58,282 nt of DNA from Treponema sp. (GCA_022510865.1 JAFLSQ010000012.1:1-58282); one strand, 5' to 3'; shown: positions 1 to 7,235, numbered from the stretch's first letter. The notes: a model not told the origin generated them from the sequence alone. Made by a program: numbers and translations.

Positions 1-242
1 AATCGACAATCGCGGCGGGCACGACAACCTCGCTCCGCGACAGCGATGGAAGCACGGTGATGTCCGCAGCGACAAAGAAAAGCGCACAGGCGGTTATCAT
101 CAGCTCGCCGATAATAAGCAGCGGCGCGTCGTACACGATGTACAGCGGAAGCACGGGCCTTGCGACTTTCACCGTGTCGTCCGCAGTCACGCAGGTCGGC
201 ACATCGGGCGGTGTGCAAGGCGGCCCGGGCGGAAGGATGTAG
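1..242 (+). CDS. C-terminal fragment of a secreted carbohydrate-binding-domain protein (DUF4353-like)
   Basis: The reading frame is already open at base 3 and runs to a stop at 240-242, so the window cuts off the 5' part. About 79 residues remain. They are rich in Ser, Thr, Gly and Ala and carry the segment VIISSPIISSGASYTMYSG followed by FTVSSAVTQVG. That pattern resembles the C-terminal beta-structure of the DUF4353 'carbohydrate-binding domain-containing' proteins common in rumen fibre degraders. The tail ends in GGPGGRM. Family assignment is from pattern memory and needs a profile search; function (binding of polysaccharide at the cell surface) is inferred. No terminator is evident after the stop; a repeat array begins about 100 bp downstream. 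Confidence 0.55.
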   Translation, partial: STIAAGTTTSLRDSDGSTVMSAATKKSAQAVIISSPIISSGASYTMYSGSTGLATFTVSSAVTQVGTSGGVQGGPGGRM

Positions 243-344
243 GCGGCTTGCCGTGCTTGACATGGGGCGGCGGTACGAGAACTGGTAGGAAGGCAGAACG
301 TCCGCGATGAGCAGGGCGCAGAGAACCTCATTTCACGCCGGTTT

Positions 345-518
345 TGAAATAGCACGAATGCGCTTCTTGAACAGTGCGAATACCGTGACGTTACCCGTGC
401 GGTCGCAGGAACGTCAACCGTACTGGTGCAGAAACGTCAACCGTGCTATTTCGTGACGTTCACCGTGCTGTACAGAAACGTCAACCGTGCTGTATCGTGG
501 CGACATCTGTGCTGTGCG
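345..518. repeat. 22/23-bp periodic degenerate repeat array (array 1)
   Basis: Clear units start at 385, 408, 431, 453, 475 and 497, so steps are 23, 23, 22, 22 and 22 bp. Units contain an ACGT-centred hexamer, AACGTC or GACGTT, then ACCGTGCTG. The hexamer changes orientation between units. Two further units upstream (about 345-359 and 367-384) carry the CGTGCT core in reverse orientation. The period is not a multiple of three, so this is not a protein repeat. Apart from this array, the weak ORF overlapping it and the terminator at 748-782, I see no supportable gene in 243-798. Confidence 0.75.
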
Positions 519-580
519 GGGAATCCGCCGGGAAAAGGCGCGGGCATCAGCAGGGCGATAAAGTGCTTTTTCGTTCTCAT
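446..580 (-). pseudogene. Start of a broken secreted-protein gene running into array 1
   Basis: On the minus strand a TATAAT box (604-609) and an AAGGAG Shine-Dalgarno (587-592) sit correctly before an ATG at 580. The first residues, MRTKKHFIALLMPAPFP, look like the start of a signal peptide. After about 20 codons the frame enters the repeat array and stops at 446-448, giving only 44 aa. The promoter, ribosome site and start look real while the body does not, so I read this as the surviving 5' end of a gene disrupted by or replaced with repeats. It could instead be a functional small peptide gene. Confidence 0.35.
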
Positions 581-747
581 CGGGGTCTCCTTACATCAGC
601 ATGATTATAGCACATCCGCGCGGAAAATTACGGACGGACTATCACGGATTTTTGCGGACAGAACACTGCTGGACGGTACATCACAAGAGACAAAACGTAA
701 ACATCGCCGTTTATGAACGGGAACATTTACAAATCACCAGGGTATAA

Positions 748-782
748 AAAATCCTCCTTGAACAGGAGGATTTTAGTTTTTT
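748..782 (-). terminator. Rho-independent terminator of the outer-membrane protein gene
   Basis: An 11-bp perfect stem (748-758 with 764-774) closes a 5-nt loop. A T run follows on the minus strand, as expected downstream of the minus-strand gene ending at 799. A T-rich stretch also follows on the plus strand, so it may work both ways. Confidence 0.8.
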
Positions 783-798
783 TGTTTTTAGCGCAAAG

Positions 799-1452
799 CT
801 ATTTGAAGCGGTACACGATTCCAGCGTTGATGTTGAAAAGAATAATGCCGACGGAAATATCCGCGACGAGGTCAAGCTTGTCGGTCAGTTTGAGGTCGAA
901 TCCTGCGCCGACATTCAAGGTGCTCATCACCCAAGGCGCAAGTCTGTATTTCTGAGTACGTGTCTCACCATTTTTATATATCTCAACCTCCACGGTGCTG
1001 CTCAGAGGAATGAATATGGGAAGCTCAAAGCCTGTCATAAAGTGCATTACGAATTTCTGCTCACCGAACTTTGCGCCGTTTGTCAGCAGATGCCAGACCG
1101 CGTCAACACGCGGAATGAGCGTGAGCGAGCCGGTGGAAATCGGGTTGCTGGACACAATCACCTCGCTGCCTCCGCCTATGCCTACACCAAAGCTCGCCTC
1201 CAGTCCAAGGCCTCTCAGAAATCCGTTGCTGCTGTCGGGCGCGAACAGCATTCCGAATGTAGGAGTAACCACAAAACTGCTGAATCCAAAAGAGGTGGTA
1301 GAATCATAATTGTCAGTACTAACACCCAAATTCCCCGTGCGCGCATCAAACCCGCCGGTAATCTTGCCGTACATGGTCATTCCCTTCGCAAACGCGCTCC
1401 CCGAGCACAACATGACGGCAAGTGCTGCCACAATCTTAATCATTTTTTTCAT
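799..1452 (-). CDS. Small outer-membrane beta-barrel protein, possibly phase-variable
   Basis: The 217-aa product has a signal peptide (about residues 1-22, ending SGSAFA before KG). The mature part alternates polar and hydrophobic residues in strands rich in Gly, Phe and Tyr, and the last residues are AGIVYRFK, with an aromatic near the C-terminus as in outer-membrane barrels. The length fits an eight-stranded barrel of the OmpW size class, but I cannot assign a family. An SD (GGAGATA) lies just before the ATG. Upstream are TTGACA (1504-1509) and a run of nine G on the coding strand (1489-1497) inside the promoter spacer, so expression probably depends on tract length. It is a single-gene unit closed by the terminator at 748-782. 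Confidence 0.7.
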   Translation of the reverse strand: MKKMIKIVAALAVMLCSGSAFAKGMTMYGKITGGFDARTGNLGVSTDNYDSTTSFGFSSFVVTPTFGMLFAPDSSNGFLRGLGLEASFGVGIGGGSEVIVSSNPISTGSLTLIPRVDAVWHLLTNGAKFGEQKFVMHFMTGFELPIFIPLSSTVEVEIYKNGETRTQKYRLAPWVMSTLNVGAGFDLKLTDKLDLVADISVGIILFNINAGIVYRFK

Positions 1453-1476
1453 AATATCTCCTTTTTGATGAATTAG

Positions 1477-1509
1477 AACATAAGACTACCCCCCCCCGAC
1501 TTTTGTCAA
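1477..1509 (-). promoter_or_regulatory. Promoter with a G9 tract between -35 and -10
   Basis: The coding strand reads TTGACA (1504-1509), then a spacer ending in nine G (1489-1497), then TAGTCT (1483-1488) and TATGTT (1477-1482). With nine G the spacer to TAGTCT is 15 bp and to TATGTT 21 bp, both poor; two more G would give 17 bp to TAGTCT. Spacer length would therefore vary with slipped-strand changes in the tract. Confidence 0.65.
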
Positions 1510-1586
1510 GTACTTTGCCGATTTTTCTGCTTTTTTTTGCAAAGGACACGCGCTGCCTTTGTCTTCCGTGCCGCGCAAAACCGTGC

Positions 1587-1592
1587 TATACT
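1587..1592 (+). promoter_or_regulatory. -10 box of a possibly leaderless promoter (glycosylase gene)
   Basis: TATACT ends 6 nt before the ATG at 1599 and no Shine-Dalgarno is present. The -35 region is weak (TTCCGT at 1564-1569 with a 17-bp spacer). Confidence 0.4.
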
Positions 1593-1598
1593 CCTGGC

Positions 1599-2123
1599 AT
1601 GGCGGACGAAAAACTCTCTTTGTCGGGCGCGGCATTCGCGCACCCTTTTGAGCCGGTGTTTGACAGCCGGTCGCGCGTGCTTGTGCTTGGCAGTTTTCCG
1701 TCAGTGGCATCGCGGTCCTCGGGATTTTTCTACGGCCATCCGCAGAACCGCTTCTGGCGCGTGATGGCTCGGGTGTTCGGCGAGGAAACGCCAGTCTCTA
1801 TTGAAGAAAAACGCGATTTCCTGTTGCGCTCGCGCGTCGCGCTGTGGGATGTGGCAGCCTTGTGCGAGGTGCAAGGCTCTTCCGACGCAAGCATCCGTGG
1901 CGCAGTTCCGACTGACCTCCCGCGGATTTTCTCCACGGCGCAGATTGTCCGCGTGTTCTTGAACGGCAGGAAGGCTTTCGCGCTCTACAAGCAGTTTTAC
2001 GGCGAGACGGGCATTGGCGCGGAATGCCTGCCCTCCACCAGTCCCGCCAACGCCGCCTGGACATTCGAGCGGCTCGCGGCGGAATGGCAGAAAGTGGCGC
2101 ACTGGGCGCAGCAAGATGGATGA
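1599..2123 (+). CDS. DNA-deoxyinosine/hypoxanthine glycosylase (uracil-DNA glycosylase superfamily, family 6-like)
   Basis: This 174-aa protein removes deaminated bases from DNA in base-excision repair; the likely substrate is hypoxanthine. It carries the superfamily signature LGSFPS (residues 30-35), then FYGHPQNRFW (44-53) and the C-terminal SPANA (148-152), in the order seen in the 'DNA-deoxyinosine glycosylase' family. The frame is open upstream to 1503, but the MADEKL start at 1599 is preferred because homology begins there and a TATACT box lies 6 nt before it. It is a single gene on the plus strand, convergent with uxaC. Substrate preference cannot be read from the sequence. Confidence 0.8.
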   Translation: MADEKLSLSGAAFAHPFEPVFDSRSRVLVLGSFPSVASRSSGFFYGHPQNRFWRVMARVFGEETPVSIEEKRDFLLRSRVALWDVAALCEVQGSSDASIRGAVPTDLPRIFSTAQIVRVFLNGRKAFALYKQFYGETGIGAECLPSTSPANAAWTFERLAAEWQKVAHWAQQDG

Positions 2124-2194
2124 CAGGCCTTGCAGAAAAATGTGCCCAGAACCGCTTGGATCGGATTTTCTTGCAAAAGATGTCAGGCAATCGG

Positions 2195-2214
2195 CTTGGG
2201 AAAACCAAGGTTTT
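2195..2214. terminator. Weak bidirectional hairpin between glycosylase and uxaC
   Basis: CTTGG (2195-2199) pairs with CCAAG (2205-2209) around a GAAAA loop and is followed by GTTTTA. It sits where the convergent transcripts of the glycosylase and uxaC meet. The stem is short, so confidence is low. Confidence 0.3.
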
Positions 2215-3658
2215 AAATCCGGAAAAAATCAACCGCGTTCTTGTAGCAGATGCCCTCAATCATCCTGCCAAGCAAATCCTCATCCCACGGGAATTCGCCC
2301 TGCTCCACGCGGCTGCCTACAAAATTGCACAGAATCCGGCGGAAATATTCGTGGCGCGGGTACGACAGGAAACTGCGGCTGTCTGTGAGCATTCCGATGT
2401 GCCTGCCAAGGACTGCGGTGCGCGAGTACACGCGCAGCTGATTTTCAATGCCGTCCTTGTGGTCGTTGAACCACCACGCCGGCCCGAACTGGCAGTTGCA
2501 GAAGTTCGCGGCCATAGTCGCAAGAGCCTCGTTGTCTTTTGGATTCAGATTGTAGAGGATTGTCCTTGCCTCAGGCTCGGCGGAATAAATCGCATTCAGA
2601 ACTGCGCCAATCTGCGGGGCAAAATTAAAATCATGCAGACTGTCCTCACCGATGTTCTTGCCCGCCAAGCTGAGCATCGCGTGATTGTTGTCGCGCAGTG
2701 CCCCGATGTGAATCTGCATCACAAAACCTTTGCGGGCGTACAATCTGCCCAGCGCGACAAGAACCCAGCCCTTGTACTTGGCAATCTGCTCGCGGGAAAG
2801 CTCTGTGCCGCAACGCGCGGCCTCGAAAATCCGGTTCACCTCATCATAACCGGCGGGGATGTAAAAATCGCCCTCAAGAGAATGGTCGCTCACAACGCAG
2901 CCGCATTCCCTGAAAAAATCCATGCGGATTTCAAGCGCGGCAATCATATCAGAGACGGATTTTATGACCGTGCCCGTCAAGTCCTGCAACCGCGCAAGAT
3001 AATCCGCGAAGCCGGAATTCTCTGCGGCAAGAACAGCGTCCGGGCGGAATGACGGGAGCACACGCGCGCTCTTCCAGTCCGCAGCAATTTTTTTGTGATA
3101 GCGCAAATCATCAAGCGGGTCATCGGTCGTGCAAAGCTGGCGCACATTCTGCCGCTCCAGAAGTCCGCGCGGGGCATAATCTTCCTTGGCAAGAAGCGCG
3201 TTGCACTCATCCCAGATTTCCCGCGCATTCTGCTCCGAGAGCGGGCGGGAAATCCCAAAATAACGGCGCAGCTCAAGATAACTCCAGTGATAAAGCGGAT
3301 TTCCAAGGCAGAGCCGCAGGGTGCGCACGAACGCAAGATAACGCTCGTAATCCGATTTTTCGACTGCCTCCTTCCCCCCGCGCTCCTCAACGGATTTTAC
3401 GGTGCCGTCCTTGCGCAGGTGGCCGGTAATCAGCTCCTCTGGAATTCCTGCCGAGCGCATGGCACGCCATTTGTAGTGGTCGTGGTCAAGCCATGCGTTC
3501 GCAAGATTGCCGAGCGGCTTGTTCTCAAAAATCTCCTGCGGCAAAAGGTGGTTGTGAAAATCAAAAACGGGCTGGCTCTCCGCATATTTATGAAAAAGGA
3601 TTTTCGCGGCATCGCCCTGCAAAATAAAGTCATCGTCCAAAAAAGGTTTTACGTTCAT
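2213..3658 (-). CDS. uxaC: Glucuronate/galacturonate (uronate) isomerase
   Basis: UxaC converts D-glucuronate to D-fructuronate (and galacturonate to tagaturonate), the first cytosolic step of hexuronate breakdown. The 481-aa product has the expected family length. Near the N-terminus is VFDFHNHLLP with the metal-site HxH at residues 35 and 37. The C-terminal block TDSRSFLSYPRHEYFRR starts near residue 425 and is typical of the family. Later pathway steps lie nearby (uxuB 5159-6766, uxuA 7235-8341), although uxaC is a separate transcription unit. No SD precedes the ATG; an extended -10 (TGATATAAT) ends 6 nt before it, suggesting a leaderless message. Confidence 0.95.
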   Translation of the reverse strand: MNVKPFLDDDFILQGDAAKILFHKYAESQPVFDFHNHLLPQEIFENKPLGNLANAWLDHDHYKWRAMRSAGIPEELITGHLRKDGTVKSVEERGGKEAVEKSDYERYLAFVRTLRLCLGNPLYHWSYLELRRYFGISRPLSEQNAREIWDECNALLAKEDYAPRGLLERQNVRQLCTTDDPLDDLRYHKKIAADWKSARVLPSFRPDAVLAAENSGFADYLARLQDLTGTVIKSVSDMIAALEIRMDFFRECGCVVSDHSLEGDFYIPAGYDEVNRIFEAARCGTELSREQIAKYKGWVLVALGRLYARKGFVMQIHIGALRDNNHAMLSLAGKNIGEDSLHDFNFAPQIGAVLNAIYSAEPEARTILYNLNPKDNEALATMAANFCNCQFGPAWWFNDHKDGIENQLRVYSRTAVLGRHIGMLTDSRSFLSYPRHEYFRRILCNFVGSRVEQGEFPWDEDLLGRMIEGICYKNAVDFFRI

Positions 3659-3896
3659 GCGCGAATTATATCACAGAAACCGGGATTTTCATAGCAGCGC
3701 GGACTGCCCTCCCCGCGTGTCAGTCGCAGAATCTGATGCAACAGCAGTTCGATGTCGCTTTCTGAAAGTATGCGCCGGGAGCGTCTGCGATTTTCCTGCA
3801 TTTCCCGTACACGCCCACAATGCGATTATCCGGCTTCCCCGGAAATCTCAGCGTGTCAAAACCAGCGTTCTGTGTCTTTGCCGCAGGGAAATCCGC
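3655..3896 (-). other. Gap between phosphorylase and uxaC with possible decayed coding sequence
   Basis: After the phosphorylase stop the same frame stays open for about 60 codons and includes FDTLRFPGKPDNRIVGVYG. In another frame a 48-aa ORF starts at 3801 and ends at 3655 with an ATGA overlap onto uxaC; it includes ILSESDIELLLHQILRL. Neither is recognisable and neither has a convincing ribosome site. A frame-shifted gene remnant is the simplest reading. Confidence 0.25.
3665..3673 (-). promoter_or_regulatory. Extended -10 promoter of uxaC, possibly leaderless
   Basis: The minus strand reads TGATATAAT, a TGn-extended -10, ending 6 nt before the uxaC ATG at 3658. There is no good -35 and no Shine-Dalgarno. 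Confidence 0.55.
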
Positions 3897-4658
3897 TTAC
3901 CTGCACACAAAATCGGCGAGTTCCAGGGCAATCTCAAAGTGGCGCGTGTCGTGCTGTGTGCCGATGTACTCACCGCGCTCGTGCCGTGCATCCCACTCGG
4001 GCGCATCAAGCAAATCCCCGCTTGTGAGAAACATATAAAGGTCAAGGCCGCGGAAAAGGCACATTGCCTGCAAGGCGGCGCACTCCATCTCCACGCTTAT
4101 GCAGCCGTCCGCCTTGTGCCTCTGGAAGTTGCCGCGCGTCTCGCGGTAAAAGCTGTCGGTCGTCCATGTTCTGCCTGTCACGAACGGAAGCTTGCTGCAA
4201 GCCATAAAATCAGCCACGACATCGGCGTTGGAAATCCTGATGTAATCAGCAGGCGGAAGATAATGATAGCTCGTGCCCTCGTCGCGGTAAGCCTCGGTTG
4301 GAATCATGATTTTTCCGTGGGCAATCTCCTTGTCAAGGCAGCCCGCCCCGCCGAACACAACGTATTTTTTTGTGCGGATTACAGAGAGCGTGTCCTCCAC
4401 AGAGCCTACGCACGCCGGCGCGCCAACGTAAGTCTTAAAAAACGCGAATTTTCTGCCTGCGCGCTCAATCTGCCAGACAGGAGTCTCGCCGGTGGCAAAC
4501 CAGATGGACGCGATTTTCCTGCACTCGTAATTCGCAAGCACAAAGGCCTCTATCTGGTGCGAGAACGTGATTATGCAGGCATCCACAGCGGGAGAATCAG
4601 CATTCATCACAGGATTGATTATTGCCGGGGTCTTGTCATCAAATTCGTCCGTTATCAT
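3897..4658 (-). CDS. Nucleoside phosphorylase (uridine/purine phosphorylase superfamily)
   Basis: The 253-aa product belongs to the PNP/UDP phosphorylase fold, which splits nucleosides with phosphate to base plus ribose-1-phosphate. Visible signatures are the Gly-rich FGGAGCLDKEI near the middle and VEMECAALQAM at 189-199, where the Met-Glu pair normally contacts the ribose. The N-terminal 30 residues are atypical, so the exact substrate (uridine, purine or other) is uncertain. It has a strong sigma70 promoter and an AGGAGG ribosome site. It is divergent from the XRE regulator at 4765, which probably controls it through direct repeats in the shared 106-bp gap. It does not obviously belong to the uronate pathway around it. 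Confidence 0.8.
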   Translation of the reverse strand: MITDEFDDKTPAIINPVMNADSPAVDACIITFSHQIEAFVLANYECRKIASIWFATGETPVWQIERAGRKFAFFKTYVGAPACVGSVEDTLSVIRTKKYVVFGGAGCLDKEIAHGKIMIPTEAYRDEGTSYHYLPPADYIRISNADVVADFMACSKLPFVTGRTWTTDSFYRETRGNFQRHKADGCISVEMECAALQAMCLFRGLDLYMFLTSGDLLDAPEWDARHERGEYIGTQHDTRHFEIALELADFVCR

Positions 4659-4679
4659 TATGATTGCCTCCTGTTGCTC

Positions 4680-4768
4680 AAAGTCAAATCATTATTACTC
4701 GTTATATCATAAATGTTACTTAAAGTCAATTTCACTTGCATTTTCCATAATATGATATGCTATTATGG
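4680..4768. promoter_or_regulatory. Candidate operators for the divergent XRE regulator
   Basis: AAAGTCAA occurs twice in the same orientation (4680-4687 and 4722-4729), exactly 42 bp apart, or four helical turns. The upstream copy overlaps the phosphorylase -35. A separate inverted repeat CCATAAT (4745-4751) / ATTATGG (4762-4768) spans the XRE -10 (TATGAT, 4751-4756) and its ATG. This suits repression of one gene and autorepression of the other. Confidence 0.45.
4701..4729 (-). promoter_or_regulatory. Sigma70 promoter of the nucleoside phosphorylase gene
   Basis: TTGACT (4724-4729), a 17-bp spacer and TATAAC (4701-4706) on the minus strand. The AGGAGG ribosome site is about 35 nt further on, so this message has a normal leader. 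Confidence 0.8.
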
Positions 4769-5115
4769 TACAGATAAAAAAAGTTTTGGGAGACAATATC
4801 AGGCGGCTCAGGACTGCCCGCGGATGGACGCAGGTTTACCTTGCGGATGTCCTTGAGCTGACACCATCGTTTTTCGCGCTGGTGGAATCCGGGCAGCGCG
4901 GAATGTCGCTTGAAACCATCGAGGCAACGGCAAAAGTCTTTGATGTTCCCGTCGCGAGCCTTTTCATCGACCATTCATCGACAAAAATCCCGGCGGACAA
5001 GGACATTCCGCTCCTGCGCAACAGCGAGCTTATCAGCCTGAAACAGCGGCTTCTCTCCGAAATCCAAAAGACCATCAGCGATTCCGTGGACTCCCTGATG
5101 GAAAAAACGGATTAG
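4765..5115 (+). CDS. XRE-family transcriptional regulator
   Basis: The 116-aa protein has a Cro/CI-type helix-turn-helix at about residues 9-63 (LGDNIRRLRTARGWTQVYLA ... SGQRGMSLETIEATAKVFDV). A short charged helical tail follows and may dimerise. It is transcribed away from the nucleoside phosphorylase, so local control of that gene is the natural inference. There is no Shine-Dalgarno: TATGAT ends 8 nt before the ATG, suggesting a leaderless message, though no good -35 is visible. The ATG lies inside an inverted repeat that could be its own operator. Confidence 0.85.
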   Translation: MVQIKKVLGDNIRRLRTARGWTQVYLADVLELTPSFFALVESGQRGMSLETIEATAKVFDVPVASLFIDHSSTKIPADKDIPLLRNSELISLKQRLLSEIQKTISDSVDSLMEKTD

Positions 5116-5126
5116 CGCAAGGCAAA

Positions 5127-5156
5127 ACCCGGCGGATTCTAAGACCGCCGTTTTAT
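5127..5156. terminator. Bidirectional terminator between XRE gene and uxuB
   Basis: GGCGG (5131-5135) pairs with CCGCC (5145-5149). TTTTATAA follows on the plus strand and GGGTTTTG on the minus. It sits between the convergent ends of the two genes. Confidence 0.6.
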
Positions 5157-5158
5157 AA

Positions 5159-6766
5159 TCAAAGTGATTTGAGGACCTCGCGCACCGCACCCGGCCCCAG
5201 AATCATGCGCTCAAAATATCCGGTGACGCTCCGGGCAAGACCTGCGTCAAACAAGTCCACGCCAAAAATATCCGCGCGGTGCAGGAGCGGCTCAACGGCC
5301 TCGGCGCAGTTTTTTCCGCCGCCAAGCCGGATATCCGCCACGTACTTGCGCACATCGTCAAGAAGCGGGTCGGGGCTCAGCTCGAACGGCTGGCCGTCAT
5401 CGCCTGCCGCCATCAGATAGCGCAGCCAGAGCGCGAACACAAGCGGAATCACCTTCAAGTCCGAGACGCGCAAATCTTCCCGCGCAAGATAGCCTTTGAT
5501 TGTCTCGCCAAAACGGATGCTCAGTTTCTGCGATGTGTCGCACGCAATTCTCTGCGGAGTATCGGGCATAAAAGGATTGGGAATGCGGATTTTCACGACC
5601 TCGTCTATAAAATCACGCGGATTTATAATCCCCGGGTTCACCACGACAGGCAGCCCCTCGTCATAGCCAAGACGTTTCACAAGGCGCAGCAAATCATCAT
5701 CCTTCATCTCGTCGGCAATCAGATTGTAGCCAAGCAGACAGCCGCTGAGCGCAAGGAAAGTGTGCAGCGGATTCAGGCAGGTGCAGACTTTCATTTTCTC
5801 AACCTTGTCAACGGTGGCGCGGTCGGTGAAGTAAAGTCCGCCTTTCTCAAGCTCGGGGCGGCCGTTGGGGAAAGCGTCCTCAATCACAAGGTACTGGCAC
5901 TCCTCAGCGTTCACAAACGGCGCGACATAAGTTTTTTTGCTTGTGATGACAGGAGCAAGCTGCTCAATCCCGTCATCCGCAAGGATTCGCTCAATTTTTG
6001 CGTCCGGGCGCGGAGTGATTTTATCAATCATCGTCCAAGGGAAAGTGACTTTTGAGGCGTTGTTCACATAATCGCGGAAACCGCTCTTGCACACGCCACG
6101 GCTCTCCCACTCCTGGGCAAATTCATCCACCGCGGCGTAAAGTTTGTCTCCGTTGTGCGAGCAGTTGTCCATGCTCACCATCGCAACAGGAAGCTCGCCG
6201 TTCACAAAACGCTCGTGAAGCAGCGTGACAACCTTTCCGATGTAGGATTTTGGAAGGACCGGACCAGCGGCAAAATCATCCTCTATGCCGGGCATGAAAA
6301 CGCCCGCCGCATTTTTCAGAAGATAGCCTTTCTCTGTGATTGTGAACGTGACCATCTGGAGCGACGGATTTCTGAAAATCTCGCAGAGCCGCGCCCAGTC
6401 CGCGTCATTCTGACTGTCTGCCGTGAGCGCCTCCATCACTGAGCCAACGACCGTTTTCTCAACGTTGCCGCCGGATTTCAGCGTCACAAGCACCCCGATG
6501 TTGTCGTGCGGCCGGTACATCTTCTCGATAATCTCATAATCATAGCCTTCTGCCACGACAAGACCGCGGTCAAGCACTCCGCTGCCAAGAAGCTCCTGCA
6601 CTACGTTCGCCTGAAACGCGCGGAAAATGTTCCCCGCCCCAAAGTGAATCCAAAAAGGCTCTGATTTTGTGGCGGCCTCCACTTTCTCACGGTCAAATTT
6701 AGGCAGAGAGTAGCCTTTTGCCTCCCATTCAGCCGCGTTTTTTATTCCGTCTTTTGTAAGTCTCAT
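5159..6766 (-). CDS. uxuB: Mannitol dehydrogenase-family oxidoreductase, probably fructuronate reductase
   Basis: This 535-aa polyol/mannonate dehydrogenase probably reduces D-fructuronate to D-mannonate with NADH, the step after UxaC. The N-terminal Rossmann motif WIHFGAGNIFRAFQA (about 39-53) and the C-terminal catalytic region with CTCLNPLHTFLALSG match the family. Its length is at the upper end for UxuB. The family also contains tagaturonate reductase (UxaB) and mannitol dehydrogenases; the neighbours uxuA and uxaC favour UxuB. A CAGGAG ribosome site precedes the ATG. It follows uxuA and the decayed GNAT gene on the same strand and may be co-transcribed with them; a palindrome at 6831-6842 lies upstream. 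Confidence 0.85.
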   Translation of the reverse strand: MRLTKDGIKNAAEWEAKGYSLPKFDREKVEAATKSEPFWIHFGAGNIFRAFQANVVQELLGSGVLDRGLVVAEGYDYEIIEKMYRPHDNIGVLVTLKSGGNVEKTVVGSVMEALTADSQNDADWARLCEIFRNPSLQMVTFTITEKGYLLKNAAGVFMPGIEDDFAAGPVLPKSYIGKVVTLLHERFVNGELPVAMVSMDNCSHNGDKLYAAVDEFAQEWESRGVCKSGFRDYVNNASKVTFPWTMIDKITPRPDAKIERILADDGIEQLAPVITSKKTYVAPFVNAEECQYLVIEDAFPNGRPELEKGGLYFTDRATVDKVEKMKVCTCLNPLHTFLALSGCLLGYNLIADEMKDDDLLRLVKRLGYDEGLPVVVNPGIINPRDFIDEVVKIRIPNPFMPDTPQRIACDTSQKLSIRFGETIKGYLAREDLRVSDLKVIPLVFALWLRYLMAAGDDGQPFELSPDPLLDDVRKYVADIRLGGGKNCAEAVEPLLHRADIFGVDLFDAGLARSVTGYFERMILGPGAVREVLKSL

Positions 6767-6830
6767 TGTATGCTCCTGTTGATTTTAATTTATGCGTTAT
6801 CTTGTTTCGCGTTTGTAATATAAATCATCG

Positions 6831-6842
6831 GGACAAATGTCC
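6831..6842. promoter_or_regulatory. 12-bp palindrome upstream of uxuB
   Basis: GGACA-AA-TGTCC is a perfect 5-2-5 inverted repeat 65 bp upstream of uxuB, in the gap left after the GNAT remnant. It may be an operator; no protein can be assigned. Confidence 0.35.
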
Positions 6843-6874
6843 TGACCGCCATGCTCCCTTTGCATCCGCGCTCA

Positions 6875-7235
6875 TTATATCACATCATCCGCAAAAATCC
6901 TGCGGAACGTTTTTGCCCTGAACCTCGCGCTCATATCCTGTTTGCAGTACTCGCAGTCCGCATGAAAAACCATGCCGAGCCTCTCCATCACACGGATAGA
7001 GCCGATGTTACTGACGGCCGCCGGTCTCTTTTAGCTCAAAGCCGAATTCCTTTGCGCTGTCGTTGCCGTCAAGCGATGAAATCCACGCGCGTCCGTCCTC
7101 CGCCGCCTTGTACGTGACCTCGGTCAGGTATCTGGTCACGCGCTCATCTCCCATCCAGCAGAACACATCGTCCAGGTCTGAAATCACAAGCGGACGAAGG
7201 GTCAGGCAGTCAGTCTGCAAAACCGGATTTTCCAT
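6875..7235 (-). pseudogene. GNAT-family N-acetyltransferase, internal deletion plus frameshift
   Basis: The N-terminal half starts at ATG 7235 and reads MENPVLQTDCLTLRPLVISD through FGFELKETGG, the usual first 70 residues of a RimJ/RimL-type acetyltransferase, then hits a stop. In the next frame, directly downstream, the normal C-terminus appears: NIGSIRVMERLGMVFHADC to a stop at 6875. Roughly 50-60 central residues holding the acetyl-CoA loop are missing. An out-of-frame internal deletion explains this. The start overlaps the uxuA stop as TGATG, so the intact gene was once translationally coupled to uxuA. Confidence 0.85.

Noticed and set aside
426..955. Plus-strand open frames across array 1 and the terminator
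   Set aside because: Composition is repeat-derived or antisense to the outer-membrane gene, with no ribosome site and no recognisable protein.
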